The notes: generated by a model not told the origin, from the letters alone. Counted from the stretch's first letter, positions 14,867 to 23,553 are shown. The stretch: 35,295 nucleotides of DNA from AC-37 sp034663685 (GCA_034663685.1 JAXDJC010000268.1:1-35295); one strand, 5' to 3'. Numbers and translations: made by a program.

Positions 14867-16390
14867 CTAGCGAGGCTGGAGCAGGACGGCCGCCTCCACG
14901 GTGTCGATGCGTGCCGGCTGGAGCTGGGGCGGGACCACCACGACGGGTCGTGCCGAGCGGTACCGCAGCAGCGTGAACTTGTCGTTCTCCACGCGCTGGG
15001 TGAGGTGGAACCCCGGCACCGGGCTCGACGGCGCCGAGGCCGGCCGCGGGATGTGCGGCCGTGCGCTCGCCCCGGGCGCCCGCCGCGGCGCGGCGACGAT
15101 CACGATCTCGCGCACAGCCGCTCCCTGCGGAGCAAGCGAGCCAGTGCCCGGGAGGTATACGAGCGTCAGCCCGACCGTGGCCGGCCCGCGGGGCGTGATC
15201 ACGATCGCCCGCGGTCCCCGAGCCGGGCCGATCTCGGCGGCCACCTCGCGCCAGACCTCCTTCCGGTACTTCGGCAGGTTCCTGGTGACCGCCACCACGC
15301 CGAGCGAGACCACGCAGAGGACCCCGAGCGCGGCCGCCCCGAGCATGCCCGCGCGGGCCGCGCCGAAGCCGGCGCCGAAGGCGACGAGCGCGGGGATCAG
15401 CGCCGGCAGGACGTTGCGGTAGAAGACGTAGTCCGACCCGCCGAGCGCCAGGACGAGCGGGATCGCCACCACCGCGACGGCCAGCGCGAAGGCGAGCGCC
15501 GCGCCCTGGCGCTCGGCCGGGCGCGTGCGTGCCGCGGCGAGCCACAGGGCCACCGCGGCGCAGGCCGCGGCCACGGCGGCGACCAGAAGCGGGCTGGGGC
15601 TCTCGAAGCCGATCAGGAACGAGCCCGGGATGGCCACGATCCGGTTGGGCAGGGGCGTCTCGGCGATCCAGTCGACCCCCGCGGTGCTGCGTTGCGCCGC
15701 CGCCAGCACGAGGTCCGCCGCGCTGACGGCGAGCAGCACCGCGGCAGCCACCGTCAGCGGCCGGGCGCGACCGCGGGCGCGCAGCAGCCACAGCAGTTCC
15801 GGCAGGACCAGGAAGAGGGCGAAGTGATGGGTCGCGATCGTGGCCGCCGAGGCGAGCGCCCACCACGTGGTCTCGCGGCCGAGCCGGCCGGCGGGGGCGT
15901 GCAGAGCCCGTGCGAAGAGCAGCAGGGTGAGTGCTGAGAGCGGGACGAGCAGCGCGTAGGAGCGGGCCTCCTGGCCGTACCAGACGAGCAGCGGGTTGAC
16001 GGCCACGAGCAGCGCGGTCACGAGTCCCGCCCGGCGCGATACGAGCTCCTTCGCCGCCAGGTAGGAGATCGGCACCGCGGCCACGCCCGCGAGCGTGGAG
16101 AGCGAGCGCAGGCCCACCTCCCCGTATCCGAAGACCTTGGCCCAGGCCCACGCCACCACGTAGTAGAGCGGGGGCGTGGTCTCGTGGTCCACCACCGTCC
16201 TCAGCATCCCGCCGAACCCGCGCTTGATGGTGTAGACCGTGATGGCCTCGTCCTGCCAGAAGCCCTTGGTGTCGAGGCCGGCCACGCGCAGCAGCACCGC
16301 GAGCAGCGTCAGGCCGGCGACGACCGCAGCGGGTCCCCTGATTCGGGCTATCGCCGCAGGGCGTCCGGAGCGAGCGCGGGGTTGGTCCAC
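14867..16390 (-). CDS. GT39-like (ArnT/PMT-type) membrane glycosyltransferase
   Basis: The protein of about 507 residues is a polytopic membrane enzyme of the PMT/ArnT superfamily, which moves a sugar from a polyprenyl-phosphate donor. The signature is FWQDEAITVY in the first extracytoplasmic loop (the acidic catalytic site), then ETTPPLYYVVAWAW and WYGQEARSYAL. About ten hydrophobic helices follow, then a C-terminal soluble region of about 100 residues. The start is unclear: GTG at 16390 keeps the first membrane helix but overlaps the aldo/keto reductase gene by 43 bp; an ATA at 16351 overlaps its TAG stop as ATAG; GTG at 16297 would lose helix 1. The acceptor is unknown. Confidence 0.85.
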   Translation of the reverse strand: MDQPRARSGRPAAIARIRGPAAVVAGLTLLAVLLRVAGLDTKGFWQDEAITVYTIKRGFGGMLRTVVDHETTPPLYYVVAWAWAKVFGYGEVGLRSLSTLAGVAAVPISYLAAKELVSRRAGLVTALLVAVNPLLVWYGQEARSYALLVPLSALTLLLFARALHAPAGRLGRETTWWALASAATIATHHFALFLVLPELLWLLRARGRARPLTVAAAVLLAVSAADLVLAAAQRSTAGVDWIAETPLPNRIVAIPGSFLIGFESPSPLLVAAVAAACAAVALWLAAARTRPAERQGAALAFALAVAVVAIPLVLALGGSDYVFYRNVLPALIPALVAFGAGFGAARAGMLGAAALGVLCVVSLGVVAVTRNLPKYRKEVWREVAAEIGPARGPRAIVITPRGPATVGLTLVYLPGTGSLAPQGAAVREIVIVAAPRRAPGASARPHIPRPASAPSSPVPGFHLTQRVENDKFTLLRYRSARPVVVVPPQLQPARIDTVEAAVLLQPR

Positions 16391-17370
16391 CCGGCGTCGG
16401 TCGGGTTGATCGTGGTGCCCGGCGGCACGATCGCGTCGATCCGGTCGAGCAGCTCGGCGTCGAGCGACACGTCGGCGGCACCGAGCTGCGACTCGAGCTG
16501 CTCCAGCGTGCGCGGCCCGATGATCGCCGCGGTGACGGCCGGGTGGCCGATCACGAACGCGAGCGCCATCTCGATCAGCGACATCCCGGCCTCGTCGGCC
16601 AGCTTGCCGAGCGCGTCGGCAGCCTCGAGCTTGGCCTGGTTCTCCGGGATCGAGAGGTCGTAGCGCTGGGGGATCATGGCCGCGCGCCGCGAGGTGAGGT
16701 CCTCGGCGCCCTTGCGCCAGCGGCCCGACAGCCAGCCGCCCGCCAGCGGGCTCCAGGGGATCACGCCCATGCCGTGCTCCCGGCAGGTGGGCAGCACGTC
16801 GGCCTCGATCCCGCGCGCGAGGATCGAGTAGGGCGGCTGCTCGCACACGAAGCGCTGGAGGCCGCGCTCGCGGGCGATCCACTGCGCCTTCACGATCTGC
16901 GCGGCCGGGTAGGTCGAGGAGCCGATGTAGCGCACCTTGCCCTGCGCGACCAGGTCCGAGAGGGCGCCGAGCGTTTCCTCATGGTCGGTCCACGGGTCCC
17001 AGCGGTGCACCTGGTAGAGGTCGATCCAGTCGGTCTGCAGGCGCTTGAGCGAGGCCTCGACCTCGCGGAAGACCCAGCGCCGCGAGTTGCCGGCCTCGTT
17101 GGGGTCGTCGCCCATCGTGCCGTGGAACTTGGTGGCCAGCACCACGTTCTCGCGCCGCCCGCCCGCGAGCGCCTTGCCCACGATCGTCTCGGACTCCCCG
17201 CGCGAGTACACGTCGGCGGTGTCGATGAAGTTGATCCCCGCGTCCAGCGCGCGGTGGATGATCCCGATCGATGTGTCGTGGTCCGGCTCGCCCCAGGCGC
17301 CGAACATCATCGCCCCGAGGCAGAGCGGGCTGACGTGGACCCCCGTGCGCGCGAGCGTGCGCTGTTCCAT
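16348..17370 (-). CDS. Aldo/keto reductase
   Basis: The 340-residue protein is an NADPH-dependent TIM-barrel reductase of aldehydes and ketones. The catalytic tetrad is visible: D50 and Y55 (NFIDTADVYSRGESE), K81 (LATKFHG) and H122 (YQVHRWDP). The C-terminal cofactor-binding stretch is IIGPRTLEQLESQL. The ATG at 17370 is chosen because MEQRTLARTGVHVSPLCLGA is the usual family N terminus; longer in-frame starts add a stretch with no family likeness. It is the first gene of a minus-strand group with the glycosyltransferase, nitronate monooxygenase and a small membrane protein. Physiological substrate unknown. Confidence 0.95.
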   Translation of the reverse strand: MEQRTLARTGVHVSPLCLGAMMFGAWGEPDHDTSIGIIHRALDAGINFIDTADVYSRGESETIVGKALAGGRRENVVLATKFHGTMGDDPNEAGNSRRWVFREVEASLKRLQTDWIDLYQVHRWDPWTDHEETLGALSDLVAQGKVRYIGSSTYPAAQIVKAQWIARERGLQRFVCEQPPYSILARGIEADVLPTCREHGMGVIPWSPLAGGWLSGRWRKGAEDLTSRRAAMIPQRYDLSIPENQAKLEAADALGKLADEAGMSLIEMALAFVIGHPAVTAAIIGPRTLEQLESQLGAADVSLDAELLDRIDAIVPPGTTINPTDAGWTNPALAPDALRR

Positions 17371-17509
17371 CGCGCGGACGTTACCTGGCCCGCGGGCTCG
17401 CACAGCGTCCAGCCCACTTCGCAGAGGTGGCGCAGCCGCGCTCAGCCGTATGTCCGCGGTCACCGGAACGGGGTAGGTGCGCCGCTGCCGGCGCGCCGAT
17501 TAGACACCT

Positions 17510-18907
17510 GTGATCCGCCGCATATTCGTGCTGCCCGTCCTCAGCCTGCTCGCGCTCGCCGTTCCCCAACCCGCGGCCGCCGACACGAGCGCGCTTCCCA
17601 GCCTCGCTCCGGTGGGCGCTCGAACGATCGTGGTCGACGGGCACCGCGGGCGCGACTCGAACAAAGGCAGCGCCCGGTCGCCGCTGCGGACGATCGCAGC
17701 GGCCTGGCAGCGCATCCCGCAGGCTCAGACGCTCACCCGTCCCGTGCGCATCCTCATCCGCCCGGGCCACTATCCGGCGGCCGCGCTACCCAACTACTGG
17801 GAGAGCCGCTGGGGCAGCGAGAGGGCTCCGATCGTGATCGCGGCCGAGCGCCGCGGGACCGTCCGGCTCACGAACGTGAACCTCTACGACTTGCGCTGGG
17901 TGGCCTTCTCCGGCATCAACTTCTCCGACCGCTCCGACCTCTTCCACTGCGAGCGCTGCCAGCACGTGCTGCTCACTCGATCGCGGCTCGTCGGCTCCCC
18001 GAGCGACCTGCACGAGAACGTGAAGGTCAATCAGTCGAGCGATATCGGCATCACCCACAGCACCATCTCCGGCGCCGACGACAACGCGATCGACTTCGTC
18101 GCGGTCCAGCACGCACGCGTGACGGACAACGTGATCGAGCGTGCGAACGACTGGTGCATGTACGCGAAGGGAGGCTCCGCGTTCGTGCTGGTGGCCCGCA
18201 ACCGCATCCGCCGCTGTGGCACCGGCGGGTTCACGGCGGGACAGGGAACCGGCCTCCAGTTCATGGTCGCGCCCTTCATCCGCTACGAGGCGTACGGGAT
18301 CGACGTGCTCGACAACCTCATCACCGACGTCGAGGGCGCCGGAATCGGCGTGAACGGCGGGTATGACGTGGTGGTTGCGCGCAACCGGATGTGGAACGTC
18401 GGGACCCGCTCACACTGGATCGAGGTGGGCTACGGCAGCCGCTCCTGCGACGGGCAGCCCGGCGACGACGGCCGCCAGCTCTGCGGGCAGAACCTCGACG
18501 CCGGGGGCTGGGGCACCACCCGCGTGGACGACGGCTCGAACTACGTCCGCATACCCAACAGGCACGTGTGGATCCTCGGCAACGTGATCGACAACCCGCG
18601 CGCGCAGGGCGACCAGCTCTTCAGCATCGCGGGCCCGTACTCGGACGAGGCCACGCAGGACGGATCGGGACTCGCGGCGGTCCGCGCCGACGACGATTTG
18701 CACATCGCCGGGAACCTCATCGCCGGCCGCGGCCTCCTCGAGGGCGTCGACGACTGCGCGGCGCCGGATTGCGGCGAGCTCGCGATGCGCAACGAGCTGT
18801 CGGCGAGCCCTGGAATCTTCGAGGCGCCAACCCGCGGCGACCTGCGGCTTCGCGCCGGCTATCGCGCGCCGGAGCCGGCACTGCCGGCCACGCCCTCGGC
18901 CGACTGA
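17510..18907 (+). CDS. Secreted right-handed beta-helix protein
   Basis: The 465-residue protein has a signal peptide (about 1-24, ending PAAA) and a parallel beta-helix built of short repeats with Asn ladders such as VLLTRSRLVGS, IGITHSTISGADDNAI, ARVTDNVIERAN, FVLVARNRIRRC and GIDVLDNLITDV. This resembles pectate-lyase-like and periplasmic copper-binding NosD-like folds; catalytic residues cannot be assigned. Several cysteines (in HCERCQH, RRCG, SCDG, LCGQ, DDCAAPDCGE) could form disulfides outside the cell. GTG at 17510 starts it. It stands alone, divergent from the aldo/keto reductase. A role in binding or cleaving polysaccharide is possible. Confidence 0.87.
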   Translation: MIRRIFVLPVLSLLALAVPQPAAADTSALPSLAPVGARTIVVDGHRGRDSNKGSARSPLRTIAAAWQRIPQAQTLTRPVRILIRPGHYPAAALPNYWESRWGSERAPIVIAAERRGTVRLTNVNLYDLRWVAFSGINFSDRSDLFHCERCQHVLLTRSRLVGSPSDLHENVKVNQSSDIGITHSTISGADDNAIDFVAVQHARVTDNVIERANDWCMYAKGGSAFVLVARNRIRRCGTGGFTAGQGTGLQFMVAPFIRYEAYGIDVLDNLITDVEGAGIGVNGGYDVVVARNRMWNVGTRSHWIEVGYGSRSCDGQPGDDGRQLCGQNLDAGGWGTTRVDDGSNYVRIPNRHVWILGNVIDNPRAQGDQLFSIAGPYSDEATQDGSGLAAVRADDDLHIAGNLIAGRGLLEGVDDCAAPDCGELAMRNELSASPGIFEAPTRGDLRLRAGYRAPEPALPATPSAD

Positions 18908-18998
18908 TCGCGGGGATCGGGCGGCCGGCGCCGAGCGGTACGTTTCCCGGGCGGCGGCGGTCCCAGAGGGCGAACCGGTCACGACTCAGGAGGGCAGC

Positions 18999-19052
18999 AT
19001 GGCATCCCAGTCCCGTCTCATCTTCGTGAACCTTCCCGCCCGGAGCGCGTGA
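18999..19052 (+). pseudogene. N-terminal remnant of a VOC (glyoxalase) gene, now a possible leader peptide
   Basis: A strong AGGAGGG SD site (18988-18994) precedes an ATG that opens only 17 codons, MASQSRLIFVNLPARSA, then TGA. The stretch RLIFVNLP is the typical first strand of VOC-superfamily proteins, which usually continue with a DLxxSxxFY segment; here everything after about residue 14 is missing. This suggests that a deletion removed the body of a glyoxalase-like gene. The cupin ATG begins one base after the stop, so ribosomes ending here could reinitiate. It could instead be a true short leader peptide. Confidence 0.6.
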
Positions 19053-19053
19053 G

Positions 19054-19545
19054 ATGGAGGCGAATGCGGTGCCGGCCTGGTCGGACGCGGGGGAGGGCGA
19101 GCGGCTGTGGTTCGTGGGGACCCTGGCCACGATCCGCGTGCCGGGCGAGGCCGTGGACGGGCGCTTCGCGCTGATCGAGTTTCTCTTCCCGCATGGCGCG
19201 TCCCCGCCGCGGCACACCCATCCGCAGGACGAGAGCTACGTCGTGCTCGAGGGGCGGGTGACGGTGCAGGCCGGCGATGAGCGCTTCGAGCTCGAGCCCG
19301 CCGGAGTGGGCGTGGTCCCGAAGGGGGTGGAGCACACCTTCCGCGTGGACAGCGACACGGCCCGGGTGCTCGTGCTGAGCACCCCGGCGGGGCTCGAGCG
19401 CTTCGTGCGCGAAGGCGGCGTGCCGGCGAGCGAGGCCACCCTCCCGCCGCCGGACACGCCGCGCCCGTCGCCGGAGGAGCTCGAGCGCATCTTCCGGGAT
19501 CACCGCGTGATCAACCTGGGCCCGCCGCTCGGGCCGGACGACTGA
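19054..19545 (+). CDS. Cupin-domain protein
   Basis: The 163-residue protein is a single small cupin barrel. Motif 1 is seen as PPRHTHPQDESYVVLEG (two His and a Glu as metal ligands) and motif 2 as a diverged PKGVEHTFRV with its His. The family covers quercetin dioxygenase-like enzymes, isomerases and sugar-binding sensors, so activity cannot be assigned. The C-terminal 40 residues (after TPAGLERF) form an extra Pro-rich segment and helix (PEELERIFRDH). It starts one base after the stop of the VOC remnant, whose SD site probably helps its translation. Confidence 0.88.
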   Translation: MEANAVPAWSDAGEGERLWFVGTLATIRVPGEAVDGRFALIEFLFPHGASPPRHTHPQDESYVVLEGRVTVQAGDERFELEPAGVGVVPKGVEHTFRVDSDTARVLVLSTPAGLERFVREGGVPASEATLPPPDTPRPSPEELERIFRDHRVINLGPPLGPDD

Positions 19546-19595
19546 CCGCGGCGCGGCGCGACGCGGCCGGCGACGCTGGAGTACGGTCCCGCGCG

Positions 19596-21791
19596 GTGGC
19601 GGTGCTCTCAAAGCGTGCGCTGGTGGCCGCGATCCTCGTGTTCGCCGGCCTGCCCGTGCAGTCCGCGGCCGCCGACCGGATCAACCAGATTCCGGAGCCC
19701 GGGGGCTGCATCGTCAATGCGCCCGTCTCGGGTTGCACGCAGGCCGACGTGGGGTCGCCGGGCGGGATCGTGATCCGCGGCAACCACGTCTACGTCTCGT
19801 CGTACACGGACAACCGCATCCGGATCTTCGATCGCGACCCGGCCACCGGAGCGTTGACCCCGCGGCCCACCGGCATCGCCGGCTGCATAGCCGACGACGG
19901 TCCGGGCACCGGCTGTGCCGACGCCCGTGCGCTCACCGGCCCGGGGCGGATGGTCCTCAGCTCCGATGGCACGACCCTGTACGTGGTCACGGCGACCTCG
20001 CAGGGCGTGGTGGCGCTGACACGGGATCCGCAGTCGGGGAACCTCTCGCAGGCGGTCGCCCAGTCCTCGTGCGCCACGCGCACGGGCTCGGGCGGCGCGT
20101 GCGCGACGGCCCCCCCGATCGACCAGCCGATCTCGCTCGCACTCAGCCCGGACGGAGCGGATCTCTACGTGGCCGGCCAGGGCGCCAGCAACAACGGGTT
20201 CGTCACGCTCCTCGACGTGGCCGCCGGGACTCTCACCCAGCACGGCGCGCCGGGTGGCTGCTGGGAGAACGTCGCGGTCACCGCGGGATGCGGCGACGCC
20301 AGGGCGATGAGCAACGGACGGGTCGTGAGCGTGACGCCCGACGGGGCCCACGTGTACGTGACGTCGACGACCAGTGACGCGGTGACCGGCTTCACCCGCG
20401 GCAGCCAGGGACGGTTGGACGAGATCCTCGGCACCGACGGGTGCCTCCAAAAGACCGGTGGAGGCGAGGGGTGCGGCGCGAGCAATCTCCTCGGGGGCGA
20501 GGTGTACGCGCTCGCCCTTGCCGGCAACGGGCGCGCGTACCTCGGCAACGTGGTGGGCGCATCGATCACGCTGCTCGCGCGAAACGCCTTCACCGGCGGG
20601 CTCAGCGTGCCGGGTCCGTGCGCGAGCGCGGACGCTTCCGGCACGTACGCGCCGTGTAACGACTCGGCCGACCTGTTCGGGGTCCGGAGCCTCGTGGTTA
20701 GCCAGGACGGGAAGACCCTGTTCGCCGGCGCCCGGTTCGGGCGGGGGATGCACGCCTTCACGCTCGCTGCGGACGGCGCGCCGGTACCGACCGCGGCACC
20801 GCGCGGGTGCCTTGCGACCGGAGGCATCGGTCAGACCACGACGTGCGCGGTCCCGCGCGGCTTCGCCCGGGTCAACGGTCAGGACTTCGGGCCGGTCGAC
20901 ATCGCGCTGAGCGACGACGGACGATTCCTGTACGGGGTGTCGCCGACGGCGAACGAGGACCGCGCTGGCATCGTGGTCGCCCGGCGCGACCAGGCGCCGC
21001 CGTCCTGCTCGGACGCCACCGTGAGCGCAGCGCCCGGGTCCCAGGTCGCGCTTCCGCTCGCGTGCGTGGACACCGACGGCGACGCGCTCGCGCGGTCGGT
21101 CGTCGCGGCCCCGGCCGGCGGGACGCTCGGCTCGATCGACGAGGCGGCCGGCACCGTGAGCTACACCGCTCCGGCGTCCGAGGGGGTGCAGACCCTCACG
21201 TTCAAGGCCACCGCGGCGGGGATCGACTCGGCGCCCGCCACGGTCACGATCAACGTGGCGAAGCCGGCGGCGCAGCCCACGAACGGCAACGACGTGCTGA
21301 ACGGCGACGCGGGTGCGAACGTGATCTGCGGGCTGCTCGGCGACGACACGATCTTCGGCGGAGCGGGCGACGACACGATCTTCGGCGACCTCTGCAACGT
21401 GACGGCGAGGAGCGTGGCCGGGGCCGCGGCCGCCGCGGGCGGGAACGACAAGCTCTACGGCGAGGACGGGAACGACAAGCTCTACGGGGCCGGCGGCAAG
21501 GACACCCTGAAGGGCGGCAACGGGAAGGACAAGCTCTTCGGCGGCGACGGCAACGACACCCTCGACGGTGGCAAGGGCAAGGACTCGCTCGACGGTGGCA
21601 AGGGCAATGACAAGCTCACCGGCGGCGCCGATTCCAACACGATCAAGGGCGGCGCGGGCGACGACACCGTGAACGCCAAGAACGGCAAGGTCGACACGAT
21701 CGACTGCGGCTCGGGCAAGAAGGACCTCGCGAACGTGGACAAGGCCGACAAGGTCAAGGGCTGCGAGAAGGTCAAGCGGGCGAAGAAGTAG
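19596..21791 (+). CDS. Secreted beta-propeller protein with RTX-like repeats and C-terminal two-Cys module
   Basis: The 731-residue protein has a signal peptide (about 1-26, ending SAAA), then a lactonase/YncE-like propeller (about 27-455) with recurring blades such as HVYVSSYTDNRIRIFDRD and GTTLYVVTATSQGVVALTRD. The propeller has many cysteines in loops, which fits an exported, disulfide-bearing protein. An immunoglobulin-like domain (about 460-555, with DTDGDAL) follows, then nonapeptide GGxGxDxLxG repeats (about 560-690) that bind calcium in RTX proteins. The C terminus is a basic module with C704 and C723 (C-X18-C), shared with the protein at 27870-29831. There is no type I secretion system here. 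GTG at 19596 starts it. Function is probably structural or adhesive. Confidence 0.87.
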   Translation: MAVLSKRALVAAILVFAGLPVQSAAADRINQIPEPGGCIVNAPVSGCTQADVGSPGGIVIRGNHVYVSSYTDNRIRIFDRDPATGALTPRPTGIAGCIADDGPGTGCADARALTGPGRMVLSSDGTTLYVVTATSQGVVALTRDPQSGNLSQAVAQSSCATRTGSGGACATAPPIDQPISLALSPDGADLYVAGQGASNNGFVTLLDVAAGTLTQHGAPGGCWENVAVTAGCGDARAMSNGRVVSVTPDGAHVYVTSTTSDAVTGFTRGSQGRLDEILGTDGCLQKTGGGEGCGASNLLGGEVYALALAGNGRAYLGNVVGASITLLARNAFTGGLSVPGPCASADASGTYAPCNDSADLFGVRSLVVSQDGKTLFAGARFGRGMHAFTLAADGAPVPTAAPRGCLATGGIGQTTTCAVPRGFARVNGQDFGPVDIALSDDGRFLYGVSPTANEDRAGIVVARRDQAPPSCSDATVSAAPGSQVALPLACVDTDGDALARSVVAAPAGGTLGSIDEAAGTVSYTAPASEGVQTLTFKATAAGIDSAPATVTINVAKPAAQPTNGNDVLNGDAGANVICGLLGDDTIFGGAGDDTIFGDLCNVTARSVAGAAAAAGGNDKLYGEDGNDKLYGAGGKDTLKGGNGKDKLFGGDGNDTLDGGKGKDSLDGGKGNDKLTGGADSNTIKGGAGDDTVNAKNGKVDTIDCGSGKKDLANVDKADKVKGCEKVKRAKK
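21283..21690 (+). repeat. RTX-like nonapeptide repeats in the propeller protein
   Basis: Degenerate 27-bp units encode GGxGNDxLxG-type repeats such as GEDGNDKLYG, GGNGKDKLFG and GGKGNDKLTG. Many carry Lys where classic RTX repeats have Thr, and two near-identical DGGKGxDSLDGGKG units at about 21567-21610 suggest recent duplication. Confidence 0.85.
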
Positions 21792-21803
21792 CGCGCGGCG
21801 CGC

Positions 21804-22676
21804 CTAACGCGGCTGGCGGACCGTGACGAGCTCGAGCGCGCTGGGGTTGGCGTGCAGGCTCAGCTCCTTCTTGGTCGAGCCGGCGAGCGGGCCGCTCAGC
21901 ACGAGGTCCATGTAGCGCCCGTTCGTCAGCCTCACGCTGTAGAAGGAGAAGTCACGCGTCCGGCCGAGCAGGCCCACCGTCACGTGGTTGTCCGCCTTGA
22001 GCTGGGCGAACGACGAGTGAGGATCCCTGTACACGGCGGGAAGCCCCTTGCAGAACCGCTCGCGCCGTCCTTCGCTTCCGCGCACGAACCGTGACGAGAC
22101 GCCCAGCAGGCGCCAGAACTCGTTGCAGTTGGCCGTCCTCAGCGCGGCCACGAGCCCCACGGCGTTCGCGGCCGACTCCCTCAGCAACTCGGGCGCCACC
22201 CCGATCTGGGGACGGAAGACCGCCTCGAAGCCCGCCTTCCACGAGCCATCCGAATCCAGCAGCCAGACGATGCCGAGGACCCTGCCGGGAGGCGCGTTGG
22301 CGCCCCTGCCCTCGCTGAAGCCGGCCGTGCCGAACTGACTCACCTTCGTGACCGTGTATCCGCGCAGGTCCCGCTTCGCCTCGGTCTTCATGTAGGCGCA
22401 CTCCCTCGCGGTGGGCGGGGCGTCGGGCTTCGAGGCGCGCTGGATGCTGTGGAGCATCAGCCGGATCAGGACCTTGCAGTCGCCGCCAGGCAGCGCGCGC
22501 TGGAGCCGTGTGGCGGCGGCCCGCAGCGTCTCCTTGGGAACGGGCGCGCCGGTCGGGGCGGAGCCGGCGTGCCTGGTGGACCCGCCACCGCTCCCGCCCC
22601 CGCAGCCCGCGACCGCGAGCGCGACCACCAGCGCGCACGCGCAGAGCCACCCGCTGGAACGGTCTCGAGCCGGCAC
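21804..22676 (-). CDS. Predicted lipoprotein, unknown function
   Basis: The 290-residue protein starts with a lipoprotein signal: a basic N terminus, hydrophobic core (LCACALVVALAV) and lipobox VAGC at 22-25, followed by a Gly/Ser linker. The mature part has two regions of similar length, each with hydrophobic and charged segments (KETLRAAATRLQRALPGGDCKVLIRLMLH and LLRESAANAVGLVAALRTANCNEFWRLLG). Both contain a xxCxxxxxL(M/L) helix, which hints at an internal duplication. I do not recognise the family. GTG at 22676 is the start. It converges on the propeller-RTX gene with a 12-bp gap. It is probably anchored on the outer face of the cytoplasmic membrane. Confidence 0.78.
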   Translation of the reverse strand: MPARDRSSGWLCACALVVALAVAGCGGGSGGGSTRHAGSAPTGAPVPKETLRAAATRLQRALPGGDCKVLIRLMLHSIQRASKPDAPPTARECAYMKTEAKRDLRGYTVTKVSQFGTAGFSEGRGANAPPGRVLGIVWLLDSDGSWKAGFEAVFRPQIGVAPELLRESAANAVGLVAALRTANCNEFWRLLGVSSRFVRGSEGRRERFCKGLPAVYRDPHSSFAQLKADNHVTVGLLGRTRDFSFYSVRLTNGRYMDLVLSGPLAGSTKKELSLHANPSALELVTVRQPR

Positions 22677-22731
22677 ATGAGCACACTAACCGCGTCGGGA
22701 TGAGCGCGCTCGTCGAGCGCTCGGTTTCGAG

Positions 22732-22755
22732 TTGACATGCTTCGCGGCATGACAA
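22732..22755. promoter_or_regulatory. Inverted repeat over the enoyl-CoA hydratase start
   Basis: TTGACATGC (22732-22740) and GCATGACAA (22747-22755) are complementary in 8 of 9 positions around TTCGCG. Both candidate start codons (ATG 22737 and 22749) lie in the arms. It may be an operator or an initiation-blocking hairpin, or chance. Confidence 0.35.
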
Positions 22756-23519
22756 CCGACGCCGCCGTACTCACCGAACGCCGCGACAACGTGCTCGTGG
22801 TGACCCTCAACCGCCCTGACGCGCGCAACGCGGTCAACGCCGCGCTCGCCGAGGGCGTGGGGCGCGCCCTCGACGAGCTCGACGGCGACGACGGCCTCGC
22901 CGCCGGCGTGCTCACGGGCGCGGGCAAGGGCTTCTCGTCGGGGATGGACCTGAAGGCGTTCGTGGCGGGTGAGAGCCCGTACTACGGCGACCGCGGCTTC
23001 GCGGGGATCGTCCAGCGGCCGCCCGAGAAGCCGCTGATCGCAGCGGTGGAGGGGTTCGCCGTGGCCGGCGGCTGCGAGATCGCGCTGGCGTGCGACCTGA
23101 TCGTGGCCGCGCGCGGGGCGCGGCTCGGGGTGCCCGAGGTCAAGCGCTCGCTGGTGGCCGCGGGCGGCGCGCTGCTGCGGCTGCCGCGGCGGCTGCCGGC
23201 CGGCGTGGCGATGGAGCTGGCGCTCACCGGCGACCCGATCGACGCCGAGCGCGCCCACGAGCTGGGCCTGGTCAACGCCCTGGCCGAGCCGGGCGGCGCG
23301 CTGGACGCCGCGCTCGAGCTGGCGGGGCGGATCGCGGCCAACGGCCCGCTCGCGCTGAGGGCGACCAAGCGGATCCTCACGGAGGCGGCGGCATGGCCCG
23401 AGGAGGAGTTCTGGCAGCGCCAGGGGGAGATCTCCGGCCCCGTGTTCGCGAGCGAGGACGCCCGCGAGGGCGCCGTGGCGTTCGGCGAGAAGCGCGACCC
23501 GGTCTGGAAGGGCCGCTGA
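22749..23519 (+). CDS. Enoyl-CoA hydratase/isomerase (crotonase) family protein
   Basis: The 256-residue protein has the crotonase fold. The oxyanion-hole strand is at GKGFSSGMDLKAF (about 60-71) and the second one at AVAGGCEIALACDLIVAA. Both catalytic glutamates of hydratases are present, E110 (GGCE) and E130 (GVPEVKRS), 20 residues apart as in rat enoyl-CoA hydratase (E144/E164), so water addition across a trans-2-enoyl-CoA is likely. The C-terminal helix KRDPVWKGR ends it. No other beta-oxidation gene is nearby. ATG at 22749 gives the common family start; ATG at 22737 adds four residues. There is no SD site. Confidence 0.93.
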   Translation: MTTDAAVLTERRDNVLVVTLNRPDARNAVNAALAEGVGRALDELDGDDGLAAGVLTGAGKGFSSGMDLKAFVAGESPYYGDRGFAGIVQRPPEKPLIAAVEGFAVAGGCEIALACDLIVAARGARLGVPEVKRSLVAAGGALLRLPRRLPAGVAMELALTGDPIDAERAHELGLVNALAEPGGALDAALELAGRIAANGPLALRATKRILTEAAAWPEEEFWQRQGEISGPVFASEDAREGAVAFGEKRDPVWKGR

Positions 23520-23553
23520 CCGCGCCAGCCTAGAAGGGCCGCTGAGCGCGCCA
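23507..23553 (+). repeat. Tandem duplication over the enoyl-CoA hydratase stop codon
   Basis: A 21-nt segment starting GAAGGGCCGCTGA occurs at 23507-23527 and again at 23533-23553 with one mismatch, period 26 bp. The first copy encodes the last residues and stop (KGR-stop); the second lies after the gene and repeats the stop. It looks like a recent slippage duplication. Confidence 0.8.

Noticed and set aside
21283..21690. Periodic repeats checked as a CRISPR array or DNA-level satellite
   Set aside because: They are in frame, degenerate at DNA level and encode RTX-like nonapeptides; no spacer-repeat pattern.
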